This document shows, in pieces, positions 1-9,362 of a stretch of 64,000 bases of DNA. Below the pieces are notes generated by a model, which saw only the letters and a program-made list of their open reading frames with translations, searched no databases and had not been told where the DNA came from. This DNA is from Corallococcus coralloides DSM 2259 (GTDB lineage: Bacteria; Myxococcota; Myxococcia; Myxococcales; Myxococcaceae). The translations under genes and the position numbers were made by a program. The stretch covers positions 4,030,001-4,094,000 of the forward strand of contig NC_017030.1 of assembly GCF_000255295.1 (NCBI RefSeq), in the 5' to 3' direction. How positions within the stretch are numbered: the stretch's first letter is position 1; each line of letters opens with the position of its first letter.

Positions 1-32
1 TCGGCTTCGTCAAGCGCATGCCGGTGGGGTGA
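1..32 (+). CDS. 3' end of an unknown upstream gene
   Basis: The first bases, read in the third frame, give GFVKRMPVG followed by TGA at 30-32. Every codon but the last ends in G or C, as expected for a real gene here, and the next gene starts 4 bases later. The second frame also stays open to a TGA at 38-40 that would overlap the next ATG, but its codon use is poorer. Too little is present to name a product. Confidence 0.4.
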   Translation, partial: GFVKRMPVG

Positions 33-36
33 CGCG

Positions 37-231
37 ATGAAGGAGCCCGGCTGGAAGCCACTGGAGGCATCGGTCCTGCGCGAGCGGCTGGAGCAGGTGA
101 AGGCCCTGCTGCTCCAGGCGGCGGCGGTGGGCGTGGCCCAGGACGCCGAGCGGCTGGAGAAGCTGATGGAGCTGGAACAACGCACCCGGGAGGACGCGCG
201 TGGCCGAGTTCAACGACGCCGCTATCGCTGA
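37..231 (+). CDS. small charged helical protein, unknown
   Basis: This 64-residue protein begins MKEPGWKPLEASVLRERLEQ and is rich in Leu, Glu, Arg and Ala with heptad-like spacing, so it is probably one helix or a short coiled coil, perhaps an adaptor or chaperone-like subunit. There is no signal peptide or metal motif. It starts 4 bases after the upstream stop, and its last 32 bases overlap the GTG start of the next gene, so it is embedded in the tight plus-strand operon that runs to 6126. I do not recognise a family. The extreme C-terminus (RVQRRRYR) is basic. Confidence 0.55.
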   Translation: MKEPGWKPLEASVLRERLEQVKALLLQAAAVGVAQDAERLEKLMELEQRTREDARGRVQRRRYR

Positions 232-1810
232 GCTCCACGGCGCGCTGGAGGCCTGCTGCGAGGATCTGGCGAAGGCGCTGGAGGAGGCGGAAGGCACGGA
301 CGCCACGGGCGCTGACGCCGGGGGAGGGCCCGCGTGGCGGCCGCTGCTGATTGGCGTGCCGCCGGGGCTGGAGCAGCTGGTGGGCATCGTCAAGCCGCCG
401 CTGAAGATCATCATCGCGGTGCTCCAGTTCGTGCAGGCGCTGCTCCAGGCGCTGGCGGCCATCCTCCTGGGGCTGCCGGATCCGTTCCGGGCGCTCATCC
501 TCGCGGCGTACGAGCTGCTCAAGGACATCATCAACGACCTGCTCAACGCGGGCGCGTACCTCTACGCGGACGCGCCGGGCATCGGGCCCACGGAGACGAA
601 CCTGGCGGAGACGGGCTTCATCCCGAACATCCCCAAGGACTTCAAGGCGGGCTTCGCGCTGGAGCGCCCACCGGTGACGCCGGACGGCTTCGCGCGCTGG
701 GCGGGGCGGTTCGTCGCGTCCTTCGATGATCCGGGGGACGACTCGCGCCCGACGGTGACGGATGGCGCGCCGGTGCAGGCGGTGTTCATCGTGATGGCGG
801 CGCCGTCACTGGATGCGCTCCGGCAGGCGCTGTACCTGCTGGGCAAGCTGCTCAACATCAGCGCGTTCAAGAAGGCGTTCGAGAAGTACCCCAAGGGCGC
901 GTTGGATCCGCGCCGCAGCCGGGCGCGGGGCCGGTCGGTGAAGCCGGACTGGAAGTCCGCGCGCATGCGCGACCTGTTCCCGGACCTGGAGAAGCTGCTC
1001 ATCCTCCCGGAGGCGCTCAGGGCGCTGCTCCTGTCGGTGGACAACCTGGCCACGCTCCTGCGGAACCTTGCCGCCGCGATGCAGGACAAGGTGCAGGTGT
1101 TGATGAAGCTGGCGCAGGCGGTGCAGGCCATCATCGACCTGCTGAACGCGCTCAAGTCCGCGGGCATGTACGCGCTGCCGGTGTCCACGACAGGCGGCGT
1201 GGCGGGGCTGAAGCAGGCCTTCCTCACGGCGGCGGACCGGCCGCCGGGCGGCTACGTGGGAGGCGTCTGCCTGCTGGCGGCGGGGCCCAACCTGGCGAAG
1301 GCCGCGATGCTCTGGGAGCTGCTGGGCCTGTCCGCCGCGATGGACCTGGCGTCGGGTGAGCTCACGCTCCAGGACGTGAAGAAGGCGCTGGTGGAGAGCG
1401 AGGCGGGCCAGCTTCTGGAGGCGAGCACGGACGAGGTGAAGGACGCCTGGGGCAACCTGAAGACGACGGCACAGAAGCAGGCGGACAAGTTCGTGAACGC
1501 GGTGGAGAAGGCACCCGAGCGGTTCGTGAAGGCGGTGGGGCGCACGCCGGAGGAACTGAAGGCCGCCGCCGAGCGGAGCCGCTCCACGCTGGTGGAGGTG
1601 CTGGACCAGTCGAAGGAGCACGTGGAGGAGCAGAAGGAGATCCTGGAGGGCATGCTGTCCACGAAGCACTCCCAGCGCCGGGGAGGGCGTTCGCTGGCGA
1701 TTGGCTTCGGAGGTCCCGGCGCGTCCGAGCGCCCGCCGAGCCCGCAGCCCCCCGCGGCTGACACGTCCACGCCGCCACCGGGCACGCCGAAGAAGGGAAG
1801 CGGCCCGTGA
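200..1810 (+). CDS. large helical protein of unknown function
   Basis: This 536-residue protein starts at GTG 200. Residues about 50-120 form long hydrophobic helical stretches (LEQLVGIVKPPLKIIIAVLQ and following), and more amphipathic Leu/Ala helices occur around 280-330. The last 120 residues are charged and coiled-coil-like, and the C-terminus is Pro/Ser-rich and ends in KKGSGP. There is no signal peptide, although the helices could associate with membrane. The next gene begins in a GTGA overlap (1807-1810), so translation is probably coupled. No family is recognised. The operon context suggests a multi-protein assembly, possibly linked to the injection-system-like operon at 18.7-32 kb, but that link is inference only. 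Confidence 0.7.
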   Translation: MAEFNDAAIAELHGALEACCEDLAKALEEAEGTDATGADAGGGPAWRPLLIGVPPGLEQLVGIVKPPLKIIIAVLQFVQALLQALAAILLGLPDPFRALILAAYELLKDIINDLLNAGAYLYADAPGIGPTETNLAETGFIPNIPKDFKAGFALERPPVTPDGFARWAGRFVASFDDPGDDSRPTVTDGAPVQAVFIVMAAPSLDALRQALYLLGKLLNISAFKKAFEKYPKGALDPRRSRARGRSVKPDWKSARMRDLFPDLEKLLILPEALRALLLSVDNLATLLRNLAAAMQDKVQVLMKLAQAVQAIIDLLNALKSAGMYALPVSTTGGVAGLKQAFLTAADRPPGGYVGGVCLLAAGPNLAKAAMLWELLGLSAAMDLASGELTLQDVKKALVESEAGQLLEASTDEVKDAWGNLKTTAQKQADKFVNAVEKAPERFVKAVGRTPEELKAAAERSRSTLVEVLDQSKEHVEEQKEILEGMLSTKHSQRRGGRSLAIGFGGPGASERPPSPQPPAADTSTPPPGTPKKGSGP

Positions 1811-3969
1811 GCGCGGTGACACGCCTGAGCATGGAGCTGGACGGCTGGCAGGCGGCCTGGAAGCAGCTGGAGGCGTTCCTGGACCGCATGGACGGCGTGG
1901 CGGATCAGGACGCGCCGCACGTCCAGACGGTGTGCGCGCTGTTGCCCGTGTTCAACGTCATCGAGCGGGCCCGCCGTCGCGCGGTGGGCATCGCGCTGGC
2001 GCCAGCCCTGGCCGCCGCGCCCCGGGGCGAAGGACTGTCGGCGGTGTCCGTCGGTTCGCTCGTGGGGAGCGAGAGCCGGCTGCCGGGCGTGGAGGAGCTG
2101 GAGTTCGCGGTGGGCACCATCGGGGCGGATGGAGACGGGAAGCTCACGGGGGCTGCATTGCTCGCGGGGACGGTGACGCTGTTCGCGTTCCGCGACGAGA
2201 AGCACGGCGGCGAGGTGGCGGTGCGCGTGCCCACCTATGACTTCGGGCCCCTGTCGGCGAGCGGCACCGTGGAGGACGCCATCGACGCGGGGCTCTTCAC
2301 CACGGACCAGCGGAAGGACGCGGCGGAGAGCGGCGTCGCGGAGCTGGGAACCTGGACGGGCCTGCGCGCTTCGAGGCGGGCGGAGCTGAAGACGACGTCG
2401 GAGACGGTGTCCCTGAGCAGCGTGCTGGATGGGCTGTCCGTCAGTTCATCGTCCAGCGCGTTCGACCCCGTGGCGTCAGGGGCCGCGACGCGCCAGATCG
2501 AGTGCCTGGCGGACCGGAACGTGCTGCTTCAGGCGAAGGCCACGTTGGAGGAGCAGGGCGCGGCTCCGGAGCTGACGGATGCGCTCCAGCGCGCGGCGGA
2601 TTCACTGCAGGCCTCGGCGACGGACTACGGAGCGGTGGCCACGGCGCTCCAGCCGCCACGCACCGTGATTGCGTCCGTGTCGGGGCTGGCGTCGTTGAAG
2701 ACCACGCTGAGGAGAGCGGACTCACCGGGCATCCCCGGACAGCTGTCCAACGAGCTGACGACGTTGGACATCGAGGCGGGGAAGGGAATGGACGAAGCGG
2801 TGGCGTCGCGGCTGGCGTATCCGGACGGTTCGCTGCGGATGCTCCGGACGTTGGAATGGTCGCTGCGCTTCCACTGGGTGTTCCGTCAGCGATGGTTCGA
2901 CGTCCGCAACCGGGCCGCGCTGGCACCGCTGCTGAAGCTCGTGCTGAAGCCCTTCTGCGACAGCCTGACGCGGGTGCTCGCGGGACAGCCCACGGGGATC
3001 CCGCTGGTGGGACCGGTGGCCCTGGTGAAGGACACGCTCACGCAGGCGACGGCGTTGTCCGTGACGCCCACGGTGGACCTGGGACAGGTGCAGCCGGGCC
3101 ACGTGGCGCACGTGGGAGGGGACCGGCCCACGCTGGCGCTCGTGCTGGGCTGGGAGGTGAAGGGGGCCGAGAAGCGCCTGCGAATCACCCCCCTGAATGT
3201 GTCCATCGCGACGGACGCGAAGCTGCCGGGAATCGCCGGGTTGGTGCGGAGTGGCACGCCCGTGGACGGGAGCGCGGTGTCGGTGTCGTCACAGGAGCTG
3301 ATGGACGGGCACGCGGCGGCAGGGCCGCAAGCGGACGGCGTGGTGCAGGAGGTCATCGCCCTGGGCGCGAAGCTGAACCTGATCCTGGGGCAGGGCGGAG
3401 GCGCGCTGGGACTGGTGCCTCCAGCGGTGGCCGCGCCGTATCCAGGCCAGACGTTCCAGTTGCTGCCGCCGGTGGAGGTGGGGGCGACGCGCCTGTTCCT
3501 GGACGGCATCCCGCTGGCGAGCACGTCTGGCTCGAGCAAGCCGGTGCAGGTGGCGAGGCCCGGGGAGCTGTTGCTCGTACGCGGAGCGGACGACGAAGGC
3601 ACGTGGTGGCAGGGCGTGGCCACCGTGGACACGGTGGACGTGCGCACAGGAGCGGCGGCCCGAGCGGATGACGAGGTGACGACGACGCCCACGCCGCTGG
3701 GCTGCGGAGACGACGAGGAGGTCGTGGTCATCACACTGCGCGACCTTCAGATGCCCAAGGCGCTGGTGCGCGACGTGACGCTGCGGCGCGACTTCAAGGG
3801 CTTCGGAGGCCCGAGCCTCGCCACGGGAGTGATGCTCCCCATCGAGCTGGACTCAGGCACGGCGAACCTCACGGTCCAGGACGGCGGAGTAACGAAGACG
3901 GTGCTGAGGGACCCGGAGTTGAGGGCCGCGACCACGGTCCTCAAGTCCTGGCTGGGAGTGCCGACATGA
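1807..3969 (+). CDS. 720-residue protein of unknown function
   Basis: The protein starts with GTG in a four-base overlap with the previous stop. The N-terminal half is mostly helical and Ala/Leu-rich. The C-terminal half (from about residue 430) looks beta-rich, with repeated Val/Thr/Gly strands, including LALVLGWEVKG and a later segment with GTWWQGVATVDTVDV, which would fit a structural or baseplate-like beta domain. There are no catalytic motifs, no Cys pairs apart from isolated residues, and no signal peptide. It overlaps the next gene by ATGA (3966-3969). I do not recognise the family. A structural component of a large particle is one possibility, a surface-layer protein another. Confidence 0.7.
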   Translation: MSAVTRLSMELDGWQAAWKQLEAFLDRMDGVADQDAPHVQTVCALLPVFNVIERARRRAVGIALAPALAAAPRGEGLSAVSVGSLVGSESRLPGVEELEFAVGTIGADGDGKLTGAALLAGTVTLFAFRDEKHGGEVAVRVPTYDFGPLSASGTVEDAIDAGLFTTDQRKDAAESGVAELGTWTGLRASRRAELKTTSETVSLSSVLDGLSVSSSSSAFDPVASGAATRQIECLADRNVLLQAKATLEEQGAAPELTDALQRAADSLQASATDYGAVATALQPPRTVIASVSGLASLKTTLRRADSPGIPGQLSNELTTLDIEAGKGMDEAVASRLAYPDGSLRMLRTLEWSLRFHWVFRQRWFDVRNRAALAPLLKLVLKPFCDSLTRVLAGQPTGIPLVGPVALVKDTLTQATALSVTPTVDLGQVQPGHVAHVGGDRPTLALVLGWEVKGAEKRLRITPLNVSIATDAKLPGIAGLVRSGTPVDGSAVSVSSQELMDGHAAAGPQADGVVQEVIALGAKLNLILGQGGGALGLVPPAVAAPYPGQTFQLLPPVEVGATRLFLDGIPLASTSGSSKPVQVARPGELLLVRGADDEGTWWQGVATVDTVDVRTGAAARADDEVTTTPTPLGCGDDEEVVVITLRDLQMPKALVRDVTLRRDFKGFGGPSLATGVMLPIELDSGTANLTVQDGGVTKTVLRDPELRAATTVLKSWLGVPT

Positions 3970-5180
3970 GCGAAGCAAGAGACGACCTCTTCGCGGTGGC
4001 CGCGCTGCTGACGGAGCTGGACCGGGTGCTCCACCCCCTGGAGCGGGGAGAGCGCGGAGACTTCAGGGTGGATCCGCCGCTGCCACCGTCCCTGCCCACG
4101 CCGGGTGCGCAGAAGCGGGGAGGGGAGGCAGGCCGCGCGGTGAAGACCCCGTCGCTCCCGTCGGGTCCCAGGTCCATGGGGTTCACGGAGCCTGATGATG
4201 TGACGCCGCCCGTGATCATGCGTCCTGCGCGGGTCGAAGTCCCGACCGTAACGGACCCCATCGCGCCCATCCGCCGTCGCGCCCCCCGACCTGGTGGCAC
4301 GTCGGCACATCCCCAGGAACCCCAGCCAACGCTTGAACCCGTGGCCCGAAGCCAGGACGGGCAACAGCCTCCCACGCTCGCGCCCCTCGTTGTCCCCAGC
4401 GTCCCAGCGCTGCCATTGAAGGCCGCGGAGTCACGCCCCCTTCGTCCTCGCACCGAGGACAGGGAGGTCCCTTCACAACGAGGCGACCGGCCCGAACCTG
4501 AAAGTCAGAAGGACCCTGCGGTCCCTCTCGTCGTCGAAGCACGCGAGGAGGCTCCAGGTCCGCGAAGGAGCCGGGTGCCGAGACCCGCCGTGGAGCGGAG
4601 CGCCCACCCCACACGGATCAGCGCACGAGTCCCGGAGTCCCCAACACGCCGTCATCGCGTCGCGCGCGCCACCACCACACAAGCGCCACCACAGGCTCCC
4701 CCAGTGGAGCAAAGGGAGACGCCCGCCAGGGCTTCGCCACGGACGAGACGGACACCCCGAGTCCTCGCCCGACCGCCGGCTCCGGACACACGCAAGGCCC
4801 CACCGTTCCAGGAGGAACTCGGGCCACGCCGTCACGACAGACCTGGAGCACGGACTCCGCGTCCTTCCCAATTGGAGGAACGGGGAGAGTCCAGCCTTCC
4901 CCCATCACGGAGCACGAGGCACACCGCACCAGGTCCGGTGCACATCGAAGTGAAGACGCTGCTTCCTCCGCCGGGAGTCCAAGCACCGCCACCTCCCGAA
5001 GCACCGGATGAAGAACCCGTGTGGGAGGAAGCACCGGACTACGAACTGGAAACCAGCGCACGGACCTTCTTCATGAACGGCCGCCGCCTCACGGCGAAGG
5101 ACGCCGAAGCGCTCCATCAAGCAGAACAGCGACTGCGGCGCCGGATGACCGGCCGCTCGCTGTGGAGGAGGCGAGGATGA
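3966..5180 (+). CDS. Pro/Arg-rich disordered protein
   Basis: This 404-residue protein has a short helical head (MSEARDDLFAVAALLTELDR), a long low-complexity middle rich in Pro, Arg, Ala, Ser and Glu (residues about 35-345), and a short ordered tail containing RTFFMNGRRLTAKDAEALHQ. The tail may be the functional contact and the middle a flexible linker. The composition is biased but the frame is intact, and its start and stop overlap the neighbouring genes by ATGA. There is no recognisable domain. Such disordered spacers occur in tethering or chaperone-like proteins; the function here is unknown. Confidence 0.65.
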   Translation: MSEARDDLFAVAALLTELDRVLHPLERGERGDFRVDPPLPPSLPTPGAQKRGGEAGRAVKTPSLPSGPRSMGFTEPDDVTPPVIMRPARVEVPTVTDPIAPIRRRAPRPGGTSAHPQEPQPTLEPVARSQDGQQPPTLAPLVVPSVPALPLKAAESRPLRPRTEDREVPSQRGDRPEPESQKDPAVPLVVEAREEAPGPRRSRVPRPAVERSAHPTRISARVPESPTRRHRVARATTTQAPPQAPPVEQRETPARASPRTRRTPRVLARPPAPDTRKAPPFQEELGPRRHDRPGARTPRPSQLEERGESSLPPSRSTRHTAPGPVHIEVKTLLPPPGVQAPPPPEAPDEEPVWEEAPDYELETSARTFFMNGRRLTAKDAEALHQAEQRLRRRMTGRSLWRRRG

Positions 5181-5908
5181 GCACACTTCCTCCGAGACAG
5201 CGATTGGGCCACCTGATGCGCTCCCTCGCGAAGCACCTCCCAGGCCAGCTCGAAGGCCTGTTGGAGAACGCCCGCTTCAAGGACGGCGCCGCGGCGCTCC
5301 AACGACTGGCGGACCCGACGCACGCGGAGAAGGCCCTGGCGCGCATGTCGCCCGAAGAAGCCGGCTGGCTCGCGGACCTGCTCACCGAGCGCTGGTCCTG
5401 GATCGCCGATATCCAACTGGAGCCCGAAGTGGCCATCGTCGCGCCAGAGGAACTCTGGATTGGCGCGGAGCCCATCCGCCTGCCGTTGTCGCTCGCGGCG
5501 GTGGGCCTGGATGAAGGGTTCGAAGCCGTCTGGGAAGGCGCGGTCCTCCCGAGCCCACCCGCATCCAGCGCCACGCTCCTCGCGAGGCCTCCCGAAGGCA
5601 AGGCCCCTGGAATCGCCAAGGTCCGGGCCCAGGTCCGCGCGAGCGTGAAGGGCCAGCGCTGCGTGCTCATCGCGCAGGTACAGGTCGCGCTGAGGCGGCC
5701 TTCGGTGGTGGTGAGCGACGACCGGCGCAGGCTGCTCGCCCAGGATCACGCGGGACGCCCGGCGGTGGGCTGCCGTCTGGAGATTGGCCCGGACGTGCAT
5801 CTCACCGGCGCAGGGGGCCTGGTGGAACTGGAAGTCCCAGCTCCACCCGGCGTGTCGCTCAAGCTGGAAGGCATCCCGGCCGGCCGGATTCCCGGAGACA
5901 ACCCATGA
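5177..5908 (+). CDS. unknown protein with C-terminal beta domain
   Basis: I chose the ATG at 5177 because it forms an ATGA overlap with the previous stop and is preceded by GGAGG; the frame is open further upstream, but only inside the previous gene. The 243-residue product has a helical N-terminus (MSTLPPRQRLGHLMRSLAKH), then from about residue 95 a beta-rich section including VALRRPSVVVSDDRRRLLAQ and LEIGPDVHLTG, ending near a Pro/Gly turn (RIPGDNP). A carboxypeptidase-regulatory-like or Ig-like fold is imaginable from the ending, where a short strand-rich 'VELEVPAPPG' segment lies, but I cannot assign it. It is part of the same coupled operon. Confidence 0.65.
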   Translation: MSTLPPRQRLGHLMRSLAKHLPGQLEGLLENARFKDGAAALQRLADPTHAEKALARMSPEEAGWLADLLTERWSWIADIQLEPEVAIVAPEELWIGAEPIRLPLSLAAVGLDEGFEAVWEGAVLPSPPASSATLLARPPEGKAPGIAKVRAQVRASVKGQRCVLIAQVQVALRRPSVVVSDDRRRLLAQDHAGRPAVGCRLEIGPDVHLTGAGGLVELEVPAPPGVSLKLEGIPAGRIPGDNP

Positions 5909-6126
5909 AGACGATGACGCCCCAGACGCGGAAGACACCCGACCGCAAGCCCGCCATGAACAAGGCCATCGCGCCCTCGCAGCAGCCCAAGACGGACACA
6001 GCCAGGGCCCAGCTGGGAGCCACGGCCAAGGGACCCACGATGAAGGCCGCGGCCGGAGGCAGCTTCAAGGCGAAGAGCGCACCCCGGATCGCCGCGAACC
6101 CCAGCATCCGGATTCCGAAGAAGTAG
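5905..6126 (+). CDS. small basic protein, unknown
   Basis: This 73-residue protein has many Lys, Pro, Ala and Thr residues and ends in RIPKK. It starts in an ATGA overlap with the previous gene and is the last member of the plus-strand operon. It looks disordered and could bind nucleic acid or act as a small tail or chaperone peptide. No family is recognised. About 75 bases with no obvious terminator hairpin separate it from the next gene. Confidence 0.55.
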   Translation: MKTMTPQTRKTPDRKPAMNKAIAPSQQPKTDTARAQLGATAKGPTMKAAAGGSFKAKSAPRIAANPSIRIPKK

Positions 6127-6202
6127 CGCGGCATCAGGCCACGAGGAATGGCATTGCAACTCTTCACGTAAATCGTTGCCGCTTCGCTCATGAAAGGCTT
6201 GC

Positions 6203-7501
6203 TTGACGAGGTCTGTTTTCCCGGCGCACAGTGGCGTCATTGCTCATGCTTCCCAGTGGGGGACACCTGTGCGCGTCTACGAGGAGATGGGGAGGCTCAT
6301 TCAGGAGCGATGGGTCAAGTACAACCATGATGAGGAGGCTTTCCCCGAGCTCGCGGCGCGCGTCCTGCGGGAGATGGCTCCGTACAAGGGCTTCGACCCC
6401 ATGGCCCCCATCGAATGGCTGTTCAGCACCCGGGACTTCCCTCGACAGCTGACTGCACGGTCCGACTTCGGGCAGCCGCCCATCACGGTGTTCTCCGACC
6501 ACCGGCTCGTCATTGATCTCTATTACTGGCTGGATGGCACCACCGAAATCCACCAGCACGGGTTCAGTGGTGCCTTTCAGGTCGTCAAGGGCGGAAGCAT
6601 CCATGGGCAGTACCGCTGGAATGAGCGGCACAGGGTCAACGGCCGTATGGCCTTTGGCGATCTCTCACTGGAGTCGCTCAACGAGCTGAAGGAGGGGGAC
6701 GTCCAGCAGATCCTCCCGGGGAATCGCTACATCCATTCCCTCTTCCATCTGGAGCGTCCTTCCGTGACGTGCGTCGTGAGGACCCTGCATACCCCCAACG
6801 CGGGGGTGCAGTACTCCTACAAGAAGCCCTTTCTGGCCATCGACTCGACCTACGAGGACGTCCAGACCAACAGGATCCTCCAGTCACTGACGTTCCTGCG
6901 AGACAGCCCCCACGCGGTTCGCAAGCGCTTGCTGTCGGAGCTGATTGAACGGTCGGACATCCACACCTGCTACCTCCTCTTCAAGCGCTTGCTGGAAATC
7001 TACAAGGAGGAGACGGCGCTCGAGGAGTTCTGGGAGGTGGCCATCCGCAGGCATGGCGCGCTTGCCGAGCAGCTCCTCCCGGTGTTCCAGGAGCGGATAC
7101 GCCAGTCAATGCTTGTCAGCAGGCGCGCTCAGGTCAAGACGGAGGAGCACCGGTACTTCCTCGCGCTGCTGCTTAATATCGACGATGCCGAGTCGCTCCT
7201 GGGACTGGTGCGCCAGCGCTACCCGCACGAGGACCCGAGGGAGAAGGTGATGCGCTGGGTCGAGGAGCTGTCCAAGCCCACGGAGGGAGTGGGTTCGGGC
7301 GATACGCTGGGAATTCCCCTCGATGAGACGGCGCTCATCATCTTCCGGGCGCTGCTGCACGGGCACTCCGAGGCGGGCGTCATGGGCCGCCTGAAGGAGG
7401 TGTATGGGGCGGATGAGACGGAGCGAGAGGCCGCCAGCATCGCCGAGATGGTGTCCGCGCTGCGCGCTTCCCCCGTGTTCCGGCCGCTGTTCGCGCGCTG
7501 A
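6203..7501 (+). CDS. cupin-like protein, unknown function
   Basis: This 432-residue protein, counted from TTG 6203 (GAAAGG lies about 5 bases upstream), could instead start at GTG 6269. The region around residues 90-200 has features of a cupin-type beta-barrel: an HQHG segment (TEIHQHGFSGAFQVVKGG), a GxIxxxYRW strand, and a later PGNRYIHSLFH segment that could complete a metal-binding His cluster. It resembles cysteine-dioxygenase-like cupins in outline only. The C-terminal 220 residues are helical and not recognised. It sits at the edge of the lanthipeptide block and is convergent with the LRR lipoprotein (16 bases between stops), so a tailoring role is possible but unproven. Confidence 0.6.
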   Translation: MTRSVFPAHSGVIAHASQWGTPVRVYEEMGRLIQERWVKYNHDEEAFPELAARVLREMAPYKGFDPMAPIEWLFSTRDFPRQLTARSDFGQPPITVFSDHRLVIDLYYWLDGTTEIHQHGFSGAFQVVKGGSIHGQYRWNERHRVNGRMAFGDLSLESLNELKEGDVQQILPGNRYIHSLFHLERPSVTCVVRTLHTPNAGVQYSYKKPFLAIDSTYEDVQTNRILQSLTFLRDSPHAVRKRLLSELIERSDIHTCYLLFKRLLEIYKEETALEEFWEVAIRRHGALAEQLLPVFQERIRQSMLVSRRAQVKTEEHRYFLALLLNIDDAESLLGLVRQRYPHEDPREKVMRWVEELSKPTEGVGSGDTLGIPLDETALIIFRALLHGHSEAGVMGRLKEVYGADETEREAASIAEMVSALRASPVFRPLFAR

Positions 7502-7517
7502 GCGGCCTGCACCCTCC

Positions 7518-9362
7518 TCACGGGGCGGACATGATCCGGAGGCCATGCTCGCGCACCAGCGTGGCCCGCGCGGCCTCGGAGACAGCCGTCTCGCGCAGAT
7601 CGATTTCACGAAGGAGGGGAAGCCGGTGGAGCGCGGGCATGCCGGCGTCCGTGACCTTCGTGCGCAGCAGGTACAGCGTGAGGAGGGAGCCCGGGAGGTG
7701 AACGAGCGACTCGTCCCCGATGCGGGTGCCGGCGAGGCTCAACCAGGAGAGCTTCTCGAAGCCCGCGAGCAGCCGCGCCCCGTCGTCGGTCATCCAGGTG
7801 CCTCCCAGGTCGAGCTTGACGAGGTGGGGGAGCTTCTGGAGCGGCACCAGCCCCGACCCGCTGATGGGGTTCCCCGAGACCTGGAGTGACTCCAGCTCCC
7901 GCAGCTCGGAGAGCTGGCCCAGCCCCAGGTCCGTGAGGATCGTGCGGATGGCGCGGAGCGACTGGAGCTGGGTAAAGGTCTGAAGGGTGGCCACCCACCC
8001 GTCGTTGAAGTCGGTCCGGCTCAGATCCAGGTGCCGCAGGACCATGCGCGAGCCGAGCTGCTTCAAGGCCTCGGGGCCAATGCGCGTGGCGCTGAGGTCG
8101 AGCCGGGAGAGCCGCTCCAGGGGCTCCAGCGCCGCGAGCGACGCGTCCTCCAGCGCGAGGCCCGAGAGCCCGAGGCTCTCGAGCGCCTGGAGGCCGGACA
8201 ACGCTGGCAGGCCGCTCCCGGTGACGGCCGTGCGCGACAGCTCCAGGTCGCGCAGGTGTTGGAGGCCCTGGAGGTGTCGCAGCGCCGCGTTCCCGATTGA
8301 AGTGTCGTCGAGATGGAGGACCTCCAGCTGGGTGAGCCCGGCAAGGTGACGAACCCCCGGGCCGCGGATGCGTGTCTTGCTGAGCACCAGCACCCGGAGC
8401 GCCGGCAACCGCGCCAGGTGGATGAGCCCCGCATCCGTCACCCCGGTGCTTCCCAGGTGGAGCGCGTCCAGCATGCGCAGCGCTCCCAGGTGTGCCAGGC
8501 CTGCGTCCGAGACGGACGTCCGCGCCAGGCCCAGCCAGCGCAGGGCTGGCATTCTTCTCAGGGCGCCGAGGCCGGCATTCGTGACGTGGGTGCCGCTCAT
8601 GACGAGCGTGCGCAAGCGCTCCCCGGGCAGCGACGCCAGGACCGTGTCATCGACGGTGGTGTCCGAGAGATCCAACCACTCCAGCTCTGTCTGTGCCGCG
8701 AGCAGGCCGAGCCCCCGCGGGCTCACCGACGTGCCGCTGAGCGAGAGCCGGCGCAGCGTCGTCAGCGAAGCGAGGAGCGCCAGCCCCCGGTCGGACACCG
8801 CGGTGGCATCCAGCCGCAGGACGGCCAGATGTGGCATTCCCTGGAGAGAGGCGAGCCCCGCATCGGTGACCCGCGTACCGTCCAGGTGCAGGGCCTGCAA
8901 CCGTGTCGCGTTCGCCAGGGCGGCGAGGTGCTCATCGCCGAGCGCGGTCTCGGAGAGATGGAGCGATACGACGGAGGTGTCCTTGACGAGGAGCGCGAGC
9001 AGGGATGGAGTGGGGAGGCCCTGCGCCCCGAAGCGGAGCCCGGGGACCCGGTATTCTCGCAGCACGGCGGCCAGCGCCTGGGCCTGATCCGCTGTCCTTA
9101 CGGGCTCCAGGGGCTCGGCGTACCAGTCTCCGTCAGGAAGCGACTGGGGGGCGGCATCACCCGCCGGCAGCAGCCCCCAGGAGGAGGACGTCCCGTCCGG
9201 CAGGAGCCGGTACACCTGGAGGGAGGGACGTGGGGGGACCACGACCGTGGGAGCTGGAGGCGCGGTCGGGCGGGGTGGGGGGATGGGGACGGGCGCTGTG
9301 GCGCAGCCCACCGCGAGCAGCAGTCCCACCAGACACAGCCAACGCCCACTGCCATTCCTCAT
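7518..9362 (-). CDS. leucine-rich-repeat lipoprotein
   Basis: This 614-residue predicted lipoprotein has a basic N-terminus, a hydrophobic core and the lipobox LLAVGC with the lipidated Cys at residue 20. A Pro-rich linker follows, then a domain of about 60 residues. From about residue 125 to the end there are roughly 19-20 leucine-rich repeats of about 24 residues, with units such as LRLDATAVSDRGLALLASL (LxxLxLxxTxVxDxGLxxL), the bacterial 'internalin/GALA-like' style. Its start overlaps the LanB stop (ATGA, 9359-9362), so it is translationally coupled to LanB. The repeats suggest protein or peptide binding at the cell envelope. Self-immunity or product capture is plausible but not shown. 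Confidence 0.85.
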   Translation of the reverse strand: MRNGSGRWLCLVGLLLAVGCATAPVPIPPPRPTAPPAPTVVVPPRPSLQVYRLLPDGTSSSWGLLPAGDAAPQSLPDGDWYAEPLEPVRTADQAQALAAVLREYRVPGLRFGAQGLPTPSLLALLVKDTSVVSLHLSETALGDEHLAALANATRLQALHLDGTRVTDAGLASLQGMPHLAVLRLDATAVSDRGLALLASLTTLRRLSLSGTSVSPRGLGLLAAQTELEWLDLSDTTVDDTVLASLPGERLRTLVMSGTHVTNAGLGALRRMPALRWLGLARTSVSDAGLAHLGALRMLDALHLGSTGVTDAGLIHLARLPALRVLVLSKTRIRGPGVRHLAGLTQLEVLHLDDTSIGNAALRHLQGLQHLRDLELSRTAVTGSGLPALSGLQALESLGLSGLALEDASLAALEPLERLSRLDLSATRIGPEALKQLGSRMVLRHLDLSRTDFNDGWVATLQTFTQLQSLRAIRTILTDLGLGQLSELRELESLQVSGNPISGSGLVPLQKLPHLVKLDLGGTWMTDDGARLLAGFEKLSWLSLAGTRIGDESLVHLPGSLLTLYLLRTKVTDAGMPALHRLPLLREIDLRETAVSEAARATLVREHGLRIMSAP

